Shown: positions 39,008-52,000 of the stretch, one piece after another | How positions within the stretch are numbered: the first letter of the stretch is position 1 | Layout of the letters: each line of letters begins with the position of its first letter | From: Callaeas wilsoni | Taxonomy: Eukaryota > Chordata > Aves > Passeriformes > Callaeidae | Assembly: GCA_013398955.1 (NCBI GenBank) | Contig: VWPU01011633.1 | Coordinates: forward strand, 402,501-466,500 | Length of the DNA stretch: 64,000 nt | Direction: 5' to 3' | Notes under the pieces: model-generated | The model's input: the letters and a program-made list of their open reading frames with translations, nothing else | Told to the model about the DNA's origin: nothing | Databases searched by the model: none | Translations under genes and position numbers: made by a program

Positions 39008-39299
39008 TATCTTTCCCTTTAGAGTTTTATTTCTTATGTGATATTGCTGAACAAAGCTGAATTTTTTGAGGACAGGTTTGTTGCATGGATTGTGATGGCT
39101 TCACATTTGTTCAGGTCTCCGAGGACCTGCACCAATAAATGTGAAAGAGACAACAGCAGAATGGCATACTTTCCCATTTCCACCAGGATGAAAAAAAATA
39201 CTCTAAATTAAGTCTAACCTTAAATGTATAATCTGTCCTTGGGAGAAAAAAAAAAAGAATATAGCATCTTCAAGCTCTTGGCATCCCTTACGAGAAAAA

Positions 39300-39620
39300 A
39301 TTGGTTCTAAGGGTCTCTGATCTTGTGTTTTAGTAAAATAGAACTGCACGGCTGACTGACAGTTCTGATCTAAAGCATTTACGTTTAAGTTTTGATCTCT
39401 CTGCTTTTGATTAAAACTAATGAGCTCATTTAATTCAAAATGGGAATCTCTGATAAGAGAAATAAGGTTGATGTGATTGGATTAGAGGGGCAAATTAAAC
39501 TCTTAGAGCAGAAGTTTGTGCTTATATAGTGTATTAAAAAGCTGTTGGCGTATTATGGTGTGTTAGATGATGAGAAAAATTTCATAGTAATTCATATTTA
39601 ATCAGAAGAAATGAAAGTAC
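39300..39620. promoter_or_regulatory. Candidate conserved non-coding element
   Basis: Repeat-free stretch with clustered motifs typical of developmental enhancers: TTTGATTAAAACTAATGAG, CATTTAATTC, TGATTGGATTAGAGG (TAATCC/GGATTA-type homeodomain site) and CAAATTAAAC. It lies about 1.3 kb upstream of the coding exon. Conservation cannot be assessed from one sequence. Confidence 0.3.
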
Positions 39621-40858
39621 TAAATATAACATGGCTCTGCTTTTCCCTCGAGTGATAAAGAGCTGTACATTTAAAATGACATCAAATTCATGCTCTCTAA
39701 AACAAAAAAATCTTAAGAGACACACTAAAGAAAGGGGCACTGTTGTCAGTTATCACAATAGAGCTGAAATGTCACAAACACAAGACAAGTTGACCACATT
39801 AAATCAAGGACAATTCAATATAATCCTTAGCTCACAAACAAGTTTTTGCATTTCTGTTGACTGCATAACAAATGCATTTTAAATACTTAAACACTTTCTA
39901 CTAGTAGTTTGTATGGTTCTCCTAAACAATGGAAGTACAATTTCAATTTTTTTTTTATTCCTTGTTAATTCCTCACTGAAATTGAAATTTCCTTCATCTC
40001 CAATAATGCCTGTTTATTGTAAGCTGCTCCAGAATTTTCCCATTAACAGTATTTTGGGGATAAGTTGATTATCAGGGCTAAAAAATAGCAATCATAAATA
40101 TTGTATAAAGAATACCTCAGTGATGATGCTATTTTATCATGGTTTATACTAAGAGCCTTAAGTACTTTAAGTGGTTGCAGTAAAGGGAGGGAGAAGCACA
40201 GGTGAGAGCTTTACTTAGTTGTGAGCAAGTAATATCCCTTCAGTCGGACTAAAAAGGTATTTCATTATTGACTAATAAATCACCAATAATTGATGATATA
40301 ATAATAATGATATGTGTCATTTACCTGAGAATTTTTGCCTTCAGGTTGTTCAATGCTTTATTGGTAATAGAGGCCCTAATTTGCCCTCAGTAATGTGGAA
40401 ACCAAGGCACAGAAATCCAGCAGTGACTCAGGTATCATTGCAGTTGAGGAGTGAGACTACAGAATAAAAATCTGCAGAATTTGCAGCCTATTTCAGGAGA
40501 GAATTTCTTCCTCAGTGAGACCTTGCCTTTTACATAATACTGAAGAACACGTTTTAAAACAATGTCATACACTCTAGTGACATACCCTCCAACTCCAGTC
40601 ATTACTAAATTGTGCAAGAAAGAGTTAATGACACAAATCTCTGTTAAAAATTCTATGGGAAAAATAACTTGAAAATGAGACATACTGAGTATATGTATAT
40701 TTTTGTAATTTTTTTTGCTAAATAAACATTTTCTAAATGAGGTAAATTGATTACAACACTCTTAGCATCCATCAGTCATTTAATTTTAGTGAGTTCAAGG
40801 ATTGCACCTGAAAAATAGCTTAGAGGGGATGTATAAAATCTAAATTATGTGTATATGT

Positions 40859-40876
40859 ATTTTTTCTATTCCCTAG
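40859..40876 (+). other. NPAS3: Splice acceptor of the NPAS3 exon
   Basis: A T/C-rich tract (ATTTTTTCTATTCCCTAG) ends in the AG that directly precedes the coding exon. The tract is moderate in length but clean, with no competing AG between it and the exon. The reading frame of the exon fits this AG exactly. Confidence 0.9.
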
Positions 40877-40995
40877 TGGAATCTACAAACCCCAGTTTAC
40901 TAACCACTGACAACACTCTAGAGCGCTCTTTTTTCATCCGAATGAAATCTACACTGACCAAGCGAGGAGTGCACATCAAATCATCGGGATACAAG
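40877..40995 (+). CDS. NPAS3: NPAS3 internal coding exon (partial gene; end of PAS-A region)
   Basis: NPAS3 is a nuclear bHLH-PAS transcription factor acting in neural development as a heterodimer with ARNT-class partners. The exon starts with two bases (TG) that finish a split codon, then reads 39 codons without a stop, from [10 protein letters not shown] to K-S-S-G-Y-K. The core R-S-F-F-I-R-M-K followed by S-T-L-T-K-R-G is the conserved strand motif near the end of PAS-A in bHLH-PAS proteins; the V-H-I-K-S-S-G-Y-K end fits NPAS3 better than NPAS1, SIM or HIF relatives (from memory). It is flanked by CCCTAG and GTAAGG. The upstream intron is phase 1 and the downstream one phase 0, so the 119-bp exon is not a multiple of three and skipping it would shift the frame. 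The bHLH, the rest of PAS-A, PAS-B and the C-terminus lie outside the window. Assignment to NPAS3 is very likely; exon number is not determined. Confidence 0.95.
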
Positions 40996-41001
40996 GTAAG
41001 G
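40996..41001 (+). other. NPAS3: Splice donor of the NPAS3 exon
   Basis: The exon ends AAG and is followed by GTAAGG, close to the U1 consensus MAG|GTRAGT. The cut falls after a complete Lys codon, giving a phase 0 intron. Confidence 0.92.
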
Positions 41002-42200
41002 GTTGCACTGTAGCATGGAATATTGACATCTTGAAATTATGTTCATTCATGTTCTAGGAACACCTTCATAGACAGAGAAAGGAGCTATTTCACATTTGCA
41101 TATGTCTCATTCCTTCTGTTAAAGAATCATTAATATGTATTTCCAGCCTGAGGTTTGGCTTTTGTACTATATCTCCATTAAATTGATCATTATTATGATA
41201 AACATTGATAATAAATGCATGATAGCCTTCAAAAGTGCAACACTTCCAAAGTAAAGGTATCTTTTACCAAAGAAGGTGAGTCAGAGTAACATCACTGTTC
41301 CCGCAGTGGAAAATTACTACCCATTTTGTTAGACTGTTAGTCATCTTTGGGTTATATTTTTCCCAGAGAGGTAGGATTTCTTCATGCAGGCAGAATGCTA
41401 CTTCATTTCGCTGCCATTCCAGCTGTAGGAAACAACAAGCCACAATGAGTACTTTTCCACCATTTTTCTTTCATTGTCTGTCTGAGGGGCATCTGCTGCT
41501 GGGGATCATATTTGCTGGATTTCAGTCTCTTTTAAGATATGAAAGTCTCTTGTTCCTTATCAGAAGTAATCTCATTTTTCTTCAGTCATATATTGCTCAT
41601 AGTGCCTGTAGCTATCACTGGCTTTGCAGTATACTAAAACTAGAAGGAATAGCACATTTTTAACATTGTCAACTTGTGGAATGAAATATGTCATCCATTA
41701 AGTTTTATACAAGATAAAAGAGTGGTGCAAGAAAGTAAGTCTGAGAATGTGTGGGTATTTAAAGAAGTTGCTTGTCAATGTTCATTTAAAAGCTTTCACA
41801 ACCATTTTGTTTTAGTTTTTAGAGGAAGATTTAGAGAATCATTAAAGTAAAATTCCCCAACCCACTTTTCTCAAAAAATTCTCTAAGAATCTAGCATTAC
41901 CTGAGAAGTAAAAATCTAGCAGAAATATCTTCTTTGCAAGCAAGTGACTGGGAGTCCTTCTCTTGGGGTTTCTGGGTCAAGATGATTACAGTTGTTGCTA
42001 GTAGAAGTTTTAAGTCCAAAGCAGTGGCTTCTTAAGGCACCACAAGTTTTGATCTGTGTCCTGTTTAATTGTTGGCACCTGAAAGAATGCACTGAGTACT
42101 TGTTCATGCTTACAAGTCTGGGGAGGTATCAAGAGCAGGAAGTGTACTGGCACTGAAGTGTCTTAGGAGGAAGAAGGAGCATGAATGAATGAATGGGCAC
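41002..42200. other. Intronic stretch after the exon, no gene seen
   Basis: AT-rich intron with no recognisable element. A short ATGA tetranucleotide run (GAATGAATGAATG, about 42182-42194) abuts the left end of the next CR1. Confidence 0.55.
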
Positions 42201-43060
42201 ATCATGGAGTCATAGAATGGTTTGGGTTGGAAGGGATCTTAAAGATCATCTAGTTCCAACCTCTCTGGCATGAGCAGGGACACCTTCCACCAGACCAAGT
42301 TGCTCACAGCCCCATCCAACCTGGCCCTGAACAATTCCAGGGATGGGATATACACCACCTCTCTGGACAATCTGTTCCGGTGTCTCATTTCCCTCACAGT
42401 AAAGAATTTCTTCCCCATATCTAATCTAAACCTACTGTCTTTCAGTTTGAAGTCATTCCCACTTGTCCTATCACTACATGCCCTCGTAAAAAGTCTCTCT
42501 CCAGCTTTTCTGTAGTCCCCCTTTAGGTACTGGAAGACTGCTATAAGTTCACCCCGAAGCCTTCTCTTCTCCAGCCTGAACAACCCCAGTTCTTTCAGCC
42601 TTTCTACCAACGTCATTGAAAAGACATACCATCCCTCTAAAAATTTTCATGGCCCTGCTCTGGTGTATGCCCTTGCTGTACTGGGGACCCCAGAGCTGGA
42701 TGCAGCTCTCTAGGTGGAGATCTCACCAGAATGGAATAGAGGGGGAGAGTCACTTCCCTGGCCCTGCTGGCCACACTTCTTTTGGTGCAGCCCAGGACAC
42801 AATTGGCTCTCTGGGCTGGGAGCGCTTCTTGCCAGGTCATGCCCAGCCTCTCATCCCCCAGCATCCCAAAGTCCTTCTCCTCAGTGCTGCTCTCAGTCCA
42901 TTCTCCCCAGAGCCTATATTTGTGCTTGGGATTGCCCTGGCCCAGGGACCTTCCACTTGTCCTTGTTGAACTTCAAGAGGTCCCCATGGGCCCATCTCTC
43001 AAGCCTATCAGGTCTCTCGTTTCCCCCCACAGTGGGAACAGCACCACACTGCCTTTTCTG
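42201..43060 (-). mobile_element. CR1 LINE 3' fragment, 5'-truncated
   Basis: Minus-strand CR1. From its 5' side it starts after the catalytic box (L-E-R-W-A-H-G-D-L-L-K-F-N-K-D-K at about 42940-42990). It passes C-V-L-G-C-T-K-R-S-V-A-S-R-A-R-E-V (about 42750-42800) and L-K-E-L-G-L-F-R-L-E-K-R-R-L (about 42550-42590), then R-A-C-S-D-R-T-S-G-N-D-F-K and P-S-L-E-L-F-R-A-R-L-D-G-A (about 42310-42350). It ends with TTCCAACCCAAACCATTC and ATGACTCCATGAT-like octamers. Part of the ORF2 end is still open over 125 codons (42239-42616), but other blocks are frameshifted. It is antisense to NPAS3 and 1.2 kb downstream of the exon donor. The right-hand boundary is uncertain by some tens of bases. Confidence 0.94.
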
Positions 43061-46000
43061 GTCATTGAAGTTAAAGTAATTCTCATGGTCCACCCAGGCT
43101 AGGCCAAAGTTAGATTGATAGATAGAGAACTTGCTTTGCTGAATATTTTTGATGCAATAATCATGAGTGAAAATAGGGAATTTGTCTGTGGATTTTGTAG
43201 TCTCACATTTTTTTCCAGATGTAGGTAGGAACAAAAAGAAGACATGTGAGTGACTCTGTCATTCTCTGTCTCGGACTCCTGACAATCTAATGTTAGTCCA
43301 ACATCAGAATAGGACATATAAGCTGGCTTCACAAGGTGAGGTTTTTTACTCATTACAATACGATTTTTGAAATTCACGGTAGACCCTTGACTCAAAAGAC
43401 ATGGTAACGTCTATCATATAAATACAGTTTAATTTCTCTTAGAACTGCTAGTATCTCATGGAAGCACTTAAAACCGTAACTGAGATGTCACAAGTACAGC
43501 AAAATTAGCTTTGAAAGACCAGATATCTTTTTTTAGCTAGTTTTTCCTGAACACAATTAATGGATAAAAAGAAAAATTATGATAGTCAGCAAAACTACCT
43601 GTAAATAAAACATTTGGGTTTTTCCAAATTTTTTCATGAGGCAAGTCAGCTTGAGTAAAATTGCATAAACAGTGTACAAGCCCTAGGCAGGTGTAAAAAT
43701 AGATTTGCAGTTCTTCTGCTTTTTGATGTTTTTAAGGATTTGTAACTGGCAGTATTTGGCTGAATTCAGCTGTGTCCTGCAATGTGAATTGCACTCTGAC
43801 AGTTTTTCAAAAGCATTGTTATTGGCAGTCTGCGTTCTATGGAAGGATCGTTATCCACGGCCACGACAAGCCCCAGAAAAATAGTACATTCATTTTAGAA
43901 GAGTTGGATCAAGTGAATACCCTTTTAACTGAGTTTTAAGAACTGCCTTGTTTAAACATTCTTGTCAGTTCGTGTATCAGACAAGCATAATAAAACTCAA
44001 TTGCTATAGTGAATGTCACTTTTGGGAATCTTAGTCATTGATTTCTGAAAGTCCAGTACTAGAACAAACTTAAGGTCTCTTGAATTCATTAAGGTATGTA
44101 TTTTATCAAAATTAAGAAAGATTCATGAGCCTTATGGATGTACATCTATTAGAAATTATAAAGAGGGAAGAATATTAACAAAGATTGTGGGAAAAGCTGG
44201 CTAAGTTCTGCATCAGAGGTCCCTGGAAGTACTTTGGCACTTACTCAGGAAACCCTGAGCCAGCTGGAATCATGGGCAGCAGAGTTCCTGCAGGAAATCC
44301 TGGTGGAGCAGACTGACTAAGGAGCCACTGTCTCCCACCTTCAGAATACAACAGAGCACTGAATTTTCCCTCTGTAAAATGCAAGGGTTCTTGGCTGACA
44401 CCTTCCCTTGAGCTCTTGTAAGGGGATTCAGGGGTAACCCCCCAAACAGCATACAACCATTCATTGGCAGCAGTGTGCTAGGAACTGTCTGTGCTATGAG
44501 TCAGATTTTAGCTCTGTCAAAGGTATTCAGCTCCCCGAGGATTCAGTTCTCCAGCAGTGACAAAATTTTTTCATCTTTGTGAAGTATTTGTGTCTTGATC
44601 CAAACTCTTGCTGAGCTCAGAACCACATCATCATTTTGCCTTGCTTTGAGGACTGCTGGTGAATGTTTCCTGTAGGCAGCAAATGGTTGAGGTGGTCCAC
44701 AAGTTGCTTAGGCAATTTTCAGAATTAGTGGTCCCTGCCTTAGGAAAATCACATAGAAGTGAAAACAGTCCAAGAATGAAATTGATTACTCATTCAGGTT
44801 GATCTAGTCAAAACTAATTTTCTATCAAAAGAAATGCTGAAACAAAAATCAGACTGATAAATTTATACATATGCATGCCTCAAAGAAATCCTGCTCTAGA
44901 CAATTCTGACATGAGATGAACCCTGTTTATAGTCCCTACCTGAACTGATATAACTAGTTCTGAATTACACGTAAAGATGGAGGTAATGGCCTTTTTCCAT
45001 GAATTATGTTACCTTAAAAGTGTAAGTGGAAAAGTGATTACATGATTAATCCTTCCTCTCTCTTTCCCTTTCATTGTTCCTTAGCACTCTCCTTGAATTA
45101 GAATTTCTTGTTCTTAATGCTCTTAGATTCAGAGGCTTGCAGGAAAAGTTTACATACAGTACTAGAGACTTATTAATTTTTCAGTTAATAAATTTAAAAT
45201 CCTTAAAAACAGTGAAATAAAATTTAGTCAACTGATAAAACACATGGAAAACAAATAAAAAGAAAAAAAATTATAATTCCATTCACTGCAAAACTCAGAA
45301 TGTGTTACCATTGCAGCTGTTGTCTGAGATACATGCTGGAGAGACTTACTGTTTGTTCTCCACTGAAAACATAACACATCTTCCTTTTTTTTTTCAATAT
45401 TTATTTTGTCATCAATGAAAGAGAGTTTCGTATTTAATTTTGATTTTATGTTCATTTTACCTCCTTTTCCATTTGTTTTCCTCCCTTTGAGGGTTGCAGT
45501 TCTGTCCACTTAAAAGTAATCCCAACTTCAATTTTTCTACTGTCTGACTTAATCGTATGTCAAACCTAATTTTAATTCAAAATTACTTTTTTCAGGTCCA
45601 GTGATACATTTCCTACTCCTCTACAGTATCCTATTATTGTTTTGTCGTGTTTACTTGCCTGTCAGATTGTGCTAGAATTTTCTGTGTTCAAACTTTCATG
45701 ACCTGATACTGTTCTCTTGAGCAAAGCTTAACTAATGGGATCAAGAAGTAGTCAAAGCATCAAACAGCATCAGAGTCAGTAGTTGCCAGCTGTTTCCAGC
45801 TCATCAACTCATCAGAGGTGCTAGTATATATCCATACATACTCCTCTACTGTTTTATGGAACAGCACTCTCAATATAAGCCCTTACAGAGGTGGATAAGC
45901 AAACACGAGGAGATTGCCTTGTACTTTTACTGTTCCTGTGGCAACCTCTGAATTTGGTATAACCAACATCTGTTGCCTCTCCATCTCTCATGAAGTTGGC

Positions 46001-49000
46001 AATTAAACATCTTGAAGACCCACCAGCAGAGTTAAGGACATCCTAGAAAACCTTTAGGCTGCTCCTTCCAGTGGACATACTGCATAAAAATAAGTAAATT
46101 ACTATATTTTAAAAAAAGATTTTGGTTTGGTAAGTTTAGTTTAGAAAGTTGGATGGTTTGTTGCACCTCTAATTTCTGCAGTTCAGTAATGGAGGATGCA
46201 AGTTTGGTTAGCTGTACCTCATACATGAGTTGTATGAGGTATGTCAAACTTTAAATAATACTTAAAACTCCAGAAAAATATTTTCACAAATTAGTCTTGT
46301 AGTTCTCATGATTTTTTTTTTTTTTTAATGATCGTATCTTTCTACAAATTCATTTAAAATTAAACATTCTCTGAGACTGTACTGTCAGATCTGGTATGAA
46401 AAATCATAAAGTTAGAAATCTTCGAATGACAATTTTGAAGATGGAAATATAAATTTTTTGTTGAAATTTTTTGCCCATCACGGTTCTACTGTGAGTCTTT
46501 TTCATGCTATTCCTGCCTTCATTCACTATTTAATTCTTTTTTCTTTTTAGAAGAACTTGGGCAAGATTTGCAGATCTTAGTTGAGCACTTGAAGTGCAGG
46601 TTTTGGCAGAATTTAGATTCATTAATCCGAGAGGGCAAGAGAGTCAAAAACTGTTAGAAAGACAAAATTACTTTGGACTCACCTTGTGATTACTGTTCTC
46701 TTGGTTCAATCCAAAACTGAAATGATTGTTTCTCATCCAAGTGAAAGATTCACCTGGAATTCAGAAACAAGATGTCCCTACTCCACAATCACTTTAAGGA
46801 CCCAATATATCATTGCGGAAAACCACCTTCCACTTCAGGGGGATAGGATGGAGGAGGAAAGAGAAGGCAGGGAATAGTCTAATCATTGGTACATATTTCA
46901 GATGTGGCCTGTGTTAAAGACAGATTTCATTCCCTCCTCCAAATGAGGGAATTCACTCATCCCACTTTACAGCTTAGCCTAAATTTTTGCCTCCTCTTCT
47001 AATATTTTTCCCCCTTGAAATCTTTTCTGTCAAGTATTTTACTCTGTCCCAGAAAGATGTCTTGACCTTTCTCTGTAGGAAGAAAGAAAACTGCAGAATT
47101 TAGAATTTTATCACATGGTTACTGCCACACCTCTTTAATTGAGTGAAGAAGGAATAAGAAACCAACATCAGGAAGCATTATGTGAAGAGTTTTCTAAATG
47201 TCAGCACATGCATTCCCCAGACTTTTCAGCACTGGGAAGACTTAAAGGTAATTTGTCAGTGAGAAAGAACTGATCGAGAATTCACCCATGTAAATCGATG
47301 ACCTTTTTGTCAAAAGGAAGTCTCTTAGCTAGTAAAGATGCAGCATGACTTGAAAAAGAACAAAATACTAATGGGCCAATCTGAGTCTTATGAAGTATCT
47401 ACTTGTAGATATAAAGATATGGTTCAAGAAATAATGGTCTGCAACTGGATTAAGAAGACTGGGGTTCATTTTATGCCTTGATATAGAACCATGAGATTCT
47501 ATTAGGAGAGCTGTCTGGAAAATCTTGGTTCATACTCAGCATCTAAATACATTAACCAATTTTTTTTAAGTGTTCAGTAGATATTAATTCCATCTTGTCA
47601 AAAAAAAAAAAATTCAGGGCTGAGCATCTTTTAAATGGGATTTATAGCACTGTTCTACCATCTGGAAAAATGAATATATGTTAGGCATTCATTATTGCAG
47701 TAGCACTATTGAAATTAACCAGTTAGTGTTATATAAAAGGCCTTTTTAGTATCAATCTTCTTTACAAGAAAGATTCAAGCTTTGATCATTCCTCACAACG
47801 ACTGCAGCTGTAGTATTCCTGACACCTGTATCAGGATGTGTTTCTCCTCATATATTGTCTTAAATGTTCAAATGGCCTCAGAGTTGTGGTTTGCTCCAAA
47901 CTGAGTAAAAGGGAAATCAATTCTGGGTTCTGGAAGGAAAGAATACATAAAATTGAGTTAGCACAGATTGTTTTCTGGGAGATATTTAATTTTCGTGAAT
48001 TCTATTATCAAAGTATAAGGGATATAAAAAGATAATATTATCACCAAATTAGCAGTAATTGCCTTTGATTCTGGTTTTTAGGCAATATCATTCTGAAGCT
48101 TCCTTTTTTAAAAGTCAGTGGATATAACTGTGAGAGAAAACTCTGAGAACAAGATTTATTCTGATACATAATAAAATATTCAAAATGGACCAAACCAAAT
48201 CTGGTATTCTTTCAAGAACCAAATGTTACTGAGTCATAGAGACAGGAAATGTTTGTACACTTTCATGAGCAGCACTAATTACCTAGACATGTGAACTCAG
48301 TGCAGTGTGAGACCCATTGCAGTGTTAATAGCAGAGCTCAGTGAGCAGGATGAGAGCAATGAGAACTCAGCAGAGAGGGAACCAGAAAATACCTCTTATT
48401 ACACCTTGGGTATTGTGCTTCCAGGTGGGAATGCCTACTGAAAAAAAAGAGGTGTTCAGTCCACAGTGTTTTCTTGAGTTATCCATGAATGTTTTTTACT
48501 GTTAATGACTGGGAACATGCCTTTCATAGGAGCAAAGAAAAGCACGCAAAGCCAGGATTTGCTTTAGGACAGAGGGGTGCTGCTGCCCACATCTCTGCTT
48601 CAATTCACTGCTTTAGAACTGCTGTCAGTAGATATTTTGGCCCACCTCTTTTTCATAATTTAAAGAATGTTTTAGATGTGAAAATGCAGACACTTTTAGC
48701 CTTTTTATCTCTACCACTTGCAGCTGTTCACAGCTTTTGTCAGAAGTATGCTGAAAAAAGACAATAGGCTCATACATTGATTTCCACATTTTTCAAACTT
48801 TCACCTTTATGTGCAGTTCTTACCTATGTAAAGCATTATATTTTATTGGCTTTTTCCCGTTGCTTATAAAGTCATTTATATTAATGAATGTACTTCTGCA
48901 ACACTTGTCTGAGTCTGGAAAGTGCTAACATACCAAGATATCAAGTAACTTGCCAAAGATAACAATGGCTGTTTGTGACAGAGCCAACTGTGATTACATG

Positions 49001-52000
49001 CTGTACTTCATCCTCAGCCTTTCTTCCTAGCGCATTAATATTGTCAAGTCATCTCTGTGTTCCAGTGCATCACACTTCATTTTCTCAGGCTGGTACATTC
49101 TTTGTTTTGATGGTTGCCCTGAATACACAAAATAAGATGCCAAAGAAGAAAGTACCCAGACCAGATAGTGTGAAGTTTAGCAGAACTTTCACCAAAACAA
49201 ACAACGAACAACCAAAATTTTAAAAAATAAAAATAAAAACAAAACAAACAGAAAAATATTAACTCCTGCTCTCAACTGGCGTAGAAGTGACTGTAGAAGA
49301 GCTACTCCAAAATGATTTTCCTCAGAAAGAAAACAAAGCAGTATACCAGCAGCAAAACACATTTTCCTGCCCCTTGGATTTAGCCCAGGGGAGCTTCCTG
49401 GGGCTGCCGTTCCTGCCACCCTTCTGTGGGAGACGAGCAGGGCCGGGAGCATCCACCTCCTCATCTGGCAGATGGCTTGGCTCCTTGCAAGCTTTGCTGT
49501 ACTTATATCAGGAAAACCCCAAACTTTTATAGAGACCTCTTTTTTTTCCAATTTGATTAATATTTTTTCATATCCACCATAGATGTCTCCACTCTAAAGA
49601 CTTTACTAACTACTTTGAAGCAATGCATGTAATAAGTAAATTTAAAATTGGTAGGGAATCATTATTTATGTTTGATCAGAGTGTAAGTATTAGAAAATCA
49701 AAATACTCCATTTGCTGATGCAGATAGCACCGGTTTGCATCTGCTATTCACTTTCTGCATGAGTAGGTGTTTGCATAAGGTTCAAGCCCATCATTAACTC
49801 AAAAGCCAAACTTATTAATATATTTTGGTGTCTTATGAAGCAACATTCTTCTGTACTTACTCATTTGACAAACTGGGAGGAAAAAAGTCACAGAGCGCTT
49901 CAGATATATCCACCCCCAGTGTTCCATACATGGAGCCAATAGTAGAACAGGAGCCATCACACGAGACTTTCATTCCCTGACTTTACCTGGGGCAATGACT
50001 CCTGGATAGTGATCTGGACACTCATTTGCCAGTTTTACCATGTAGAACAGAAAATTGATCATGAGTGTTTCAGAGCATGTTTCCCAGAGAGGGTTGCTGT
50101 CGTGTAAATGTCCTTTTTCTCTGCTCTTCAGAGGGCGTATTCACCACTACGTAGCAAAGAAAGCCATTGTGCCTCTGTTTCTAGATATTTAAGCTGCTTC
50201 TAAGTGTTTGAGCATGCCTCTTGATTTGTCTGAAGAATAGTGTGTGGTTGAGCCTATCTGCTTTATCCTATGGAGAAAGCCGAATATAGATGTTTAGTGG
50301 AAAGAGTTTCAGTTCCTCCTTTTTACAGCATCATTAGGAAGCTGTCGTCCTAATAATAATAATTCCCATTTGACATCATGGAGGTAAAAAGAAATCACTG
50401 CTGACATCAAAAATGAGGTGATATTTCAGCAGTATTATTTCACTGAAGATAAAATGGAAGTCTTTATTACTCCCAATGCTTTTAAAGAAAGCTGAGCAAG
50501 GCTTATACTGACCCTAAAGCTTATATACCTTAATGCATCTCTAACCAGTATGAAATAAGAAATTTTAATTTTTACTGCTATATTTTTGTCTGTTCCTCCT
50601 TAGAACCAAGAATTTTGTCGCTGTTTAAAGCAAAATTATCAGTATCTGAGAATAAGCCTGGAGAGCACAATTATCTTCATTTTCTCCATTACTTAAAATT
50701 CATAAAAAATACCCCAAACAAATGAAAACACTAAGTGTATTACAAGAAGTGGTAATTTTCTTACAAACTTCATATAATTTACTGAAAATTCATATAAATT
50801 GCATAGAGAGGTCTGAGCCCTGAAGAGGTTACCCTGAGGAGGGTTACAAGTTTTATTTCACTTTTTATGGATAAGTATTTTATTCTCTCTGAACTTCTTG
50901 TGCTCATTGCTGTGTGAATTGCTTGCTATTAAAAGGACACAGACAAGGTCTGTTTCATCAGTGGTAAACAATGTTTTTCACTTTTATTTCTGATAGCACA
51001 TTAGACCCTCCCATTCCCCTTTCTTTTACAGACATATTCAGTTATAATTCCAGTCTTTGTATGTTTTTCTATCCTAAAGCAAACAACATAGCACATCAGT
51101 GACTCTATCCAAATATACTTGGAAAAGAGTATATCTTACTAATATTTGACAATATTTCCAAAGTCTGACATCTATTCTTTTTCTACTGATTTGTTTGTTT
51201 GTTTGCTTGTTTTAGGGGACATTTAGAGAGAGATATGGACTGCATAAAATTAAAGTAATAGGATGCAAGGCTGGTGCCTTCAAAACTGACAGTATTATTC
51301 CCATCAAAAAAAAGTTCAAGAAATATGTATTCTTCCCACAGCTTCATTTTACAGAGTTGGTCACATACTTGCAAGTAGTGCAAGTCTCCTCTGTACAGCA
51401 AGAAAAACCTGATCAAAATGTTTCAGTCTTTTCACAATCAAACTCAAGGAATTTATGCAATTAAATATGTGGTTGGATCATCACATTATTTTGTTCCAGG
51501 CAAATATGTTGATAACATAACAGTCACAGCTCATCTGCTGTTGAGTTGCTGCTTCTCAGTTATGCTCAGAAGTAAGATCTGAATTCTTAGAGGCATGAAA
51601 ATATTTGATAGTTATAAGCCTTTTAAAAATCAAAATTAGTAGATACCAGTTACAGTGAAATATTTAAATCTGAAATTAACTCTGCACTTCCAATATAAAC
51701 AAGTCTCATTCTGTGCACAAATAATTTGGACATTTTCCCCAAGAATTTGTCATGCATGAGCAGAATGCTCAATTTTATTTTGTGTGAACTCAGTGGCCCC
51801 TTTCACTTTTGACATATTGTGGAAGGTCTGAGGTATTAGATAAATATTTCTCTTATTGGAAATTGTTATGTCATTTGATTTTTCATTAATTTCTTCTTGC
51901 TCAAGTGCTCAGAAATGTATAATTTCTTCCTAAAAAATCAGCAGCTTTCAGTTCTTGTGATTCTTTGCATTGTTGCATTGTTACAAAGACTATGTTGGTG

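Larger units (their letters stand above)
37395..40858. other. Intronic stretch before the exon, no further gene seen
   Basis: AT-rich intron. It contains an 11-bp perfect hairpin at 38973-39007 and a conserved-looking motif-rich stretch at about 39.3-39.6 kb, both listed separately. Confidence 0.55.
1..40876 (+). other. NPAS3: NPAS3 intron upstream of the exon (3' portion)
   Basis: Inferred intron: the only acceptor attached to a convincing exon lies at its right end, and no upstream NPAS3 exon (bHLH or first part of PAS-A) was recognised. It is therefore at least 40.9 kb long and continues left of the window. Very large introns are typical of NPAS3 in vertebrates, and in human this gene is known for dense conserved non-coding elements. 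The intron holds two of the three CR1 copies, the tRNA-Ile SINE, the microsatellite and the hairpin array listed separately. A nested gene on either strand cannot be excluded, but none was seen. Confidence 0.8.

Noticed and set aside
42616..43102. Overlapping + strand frames of 106-121 codons
   Set aside because: They are antisense shadows of the minus-strand CR1 ORF2 end.
49189..49551. 120-codon minus-strand frame over a GC-richer patch
   Set aside because: No family recognised; the other strand is equally open over the GC-rich part, which points to composition rather than coding.
51185..51216. TTTG-rich tract ending TTTTAG before GGGACATTT
   Set aside because: Acceptor-like, but the sequence behind it has no recognisable coding content.
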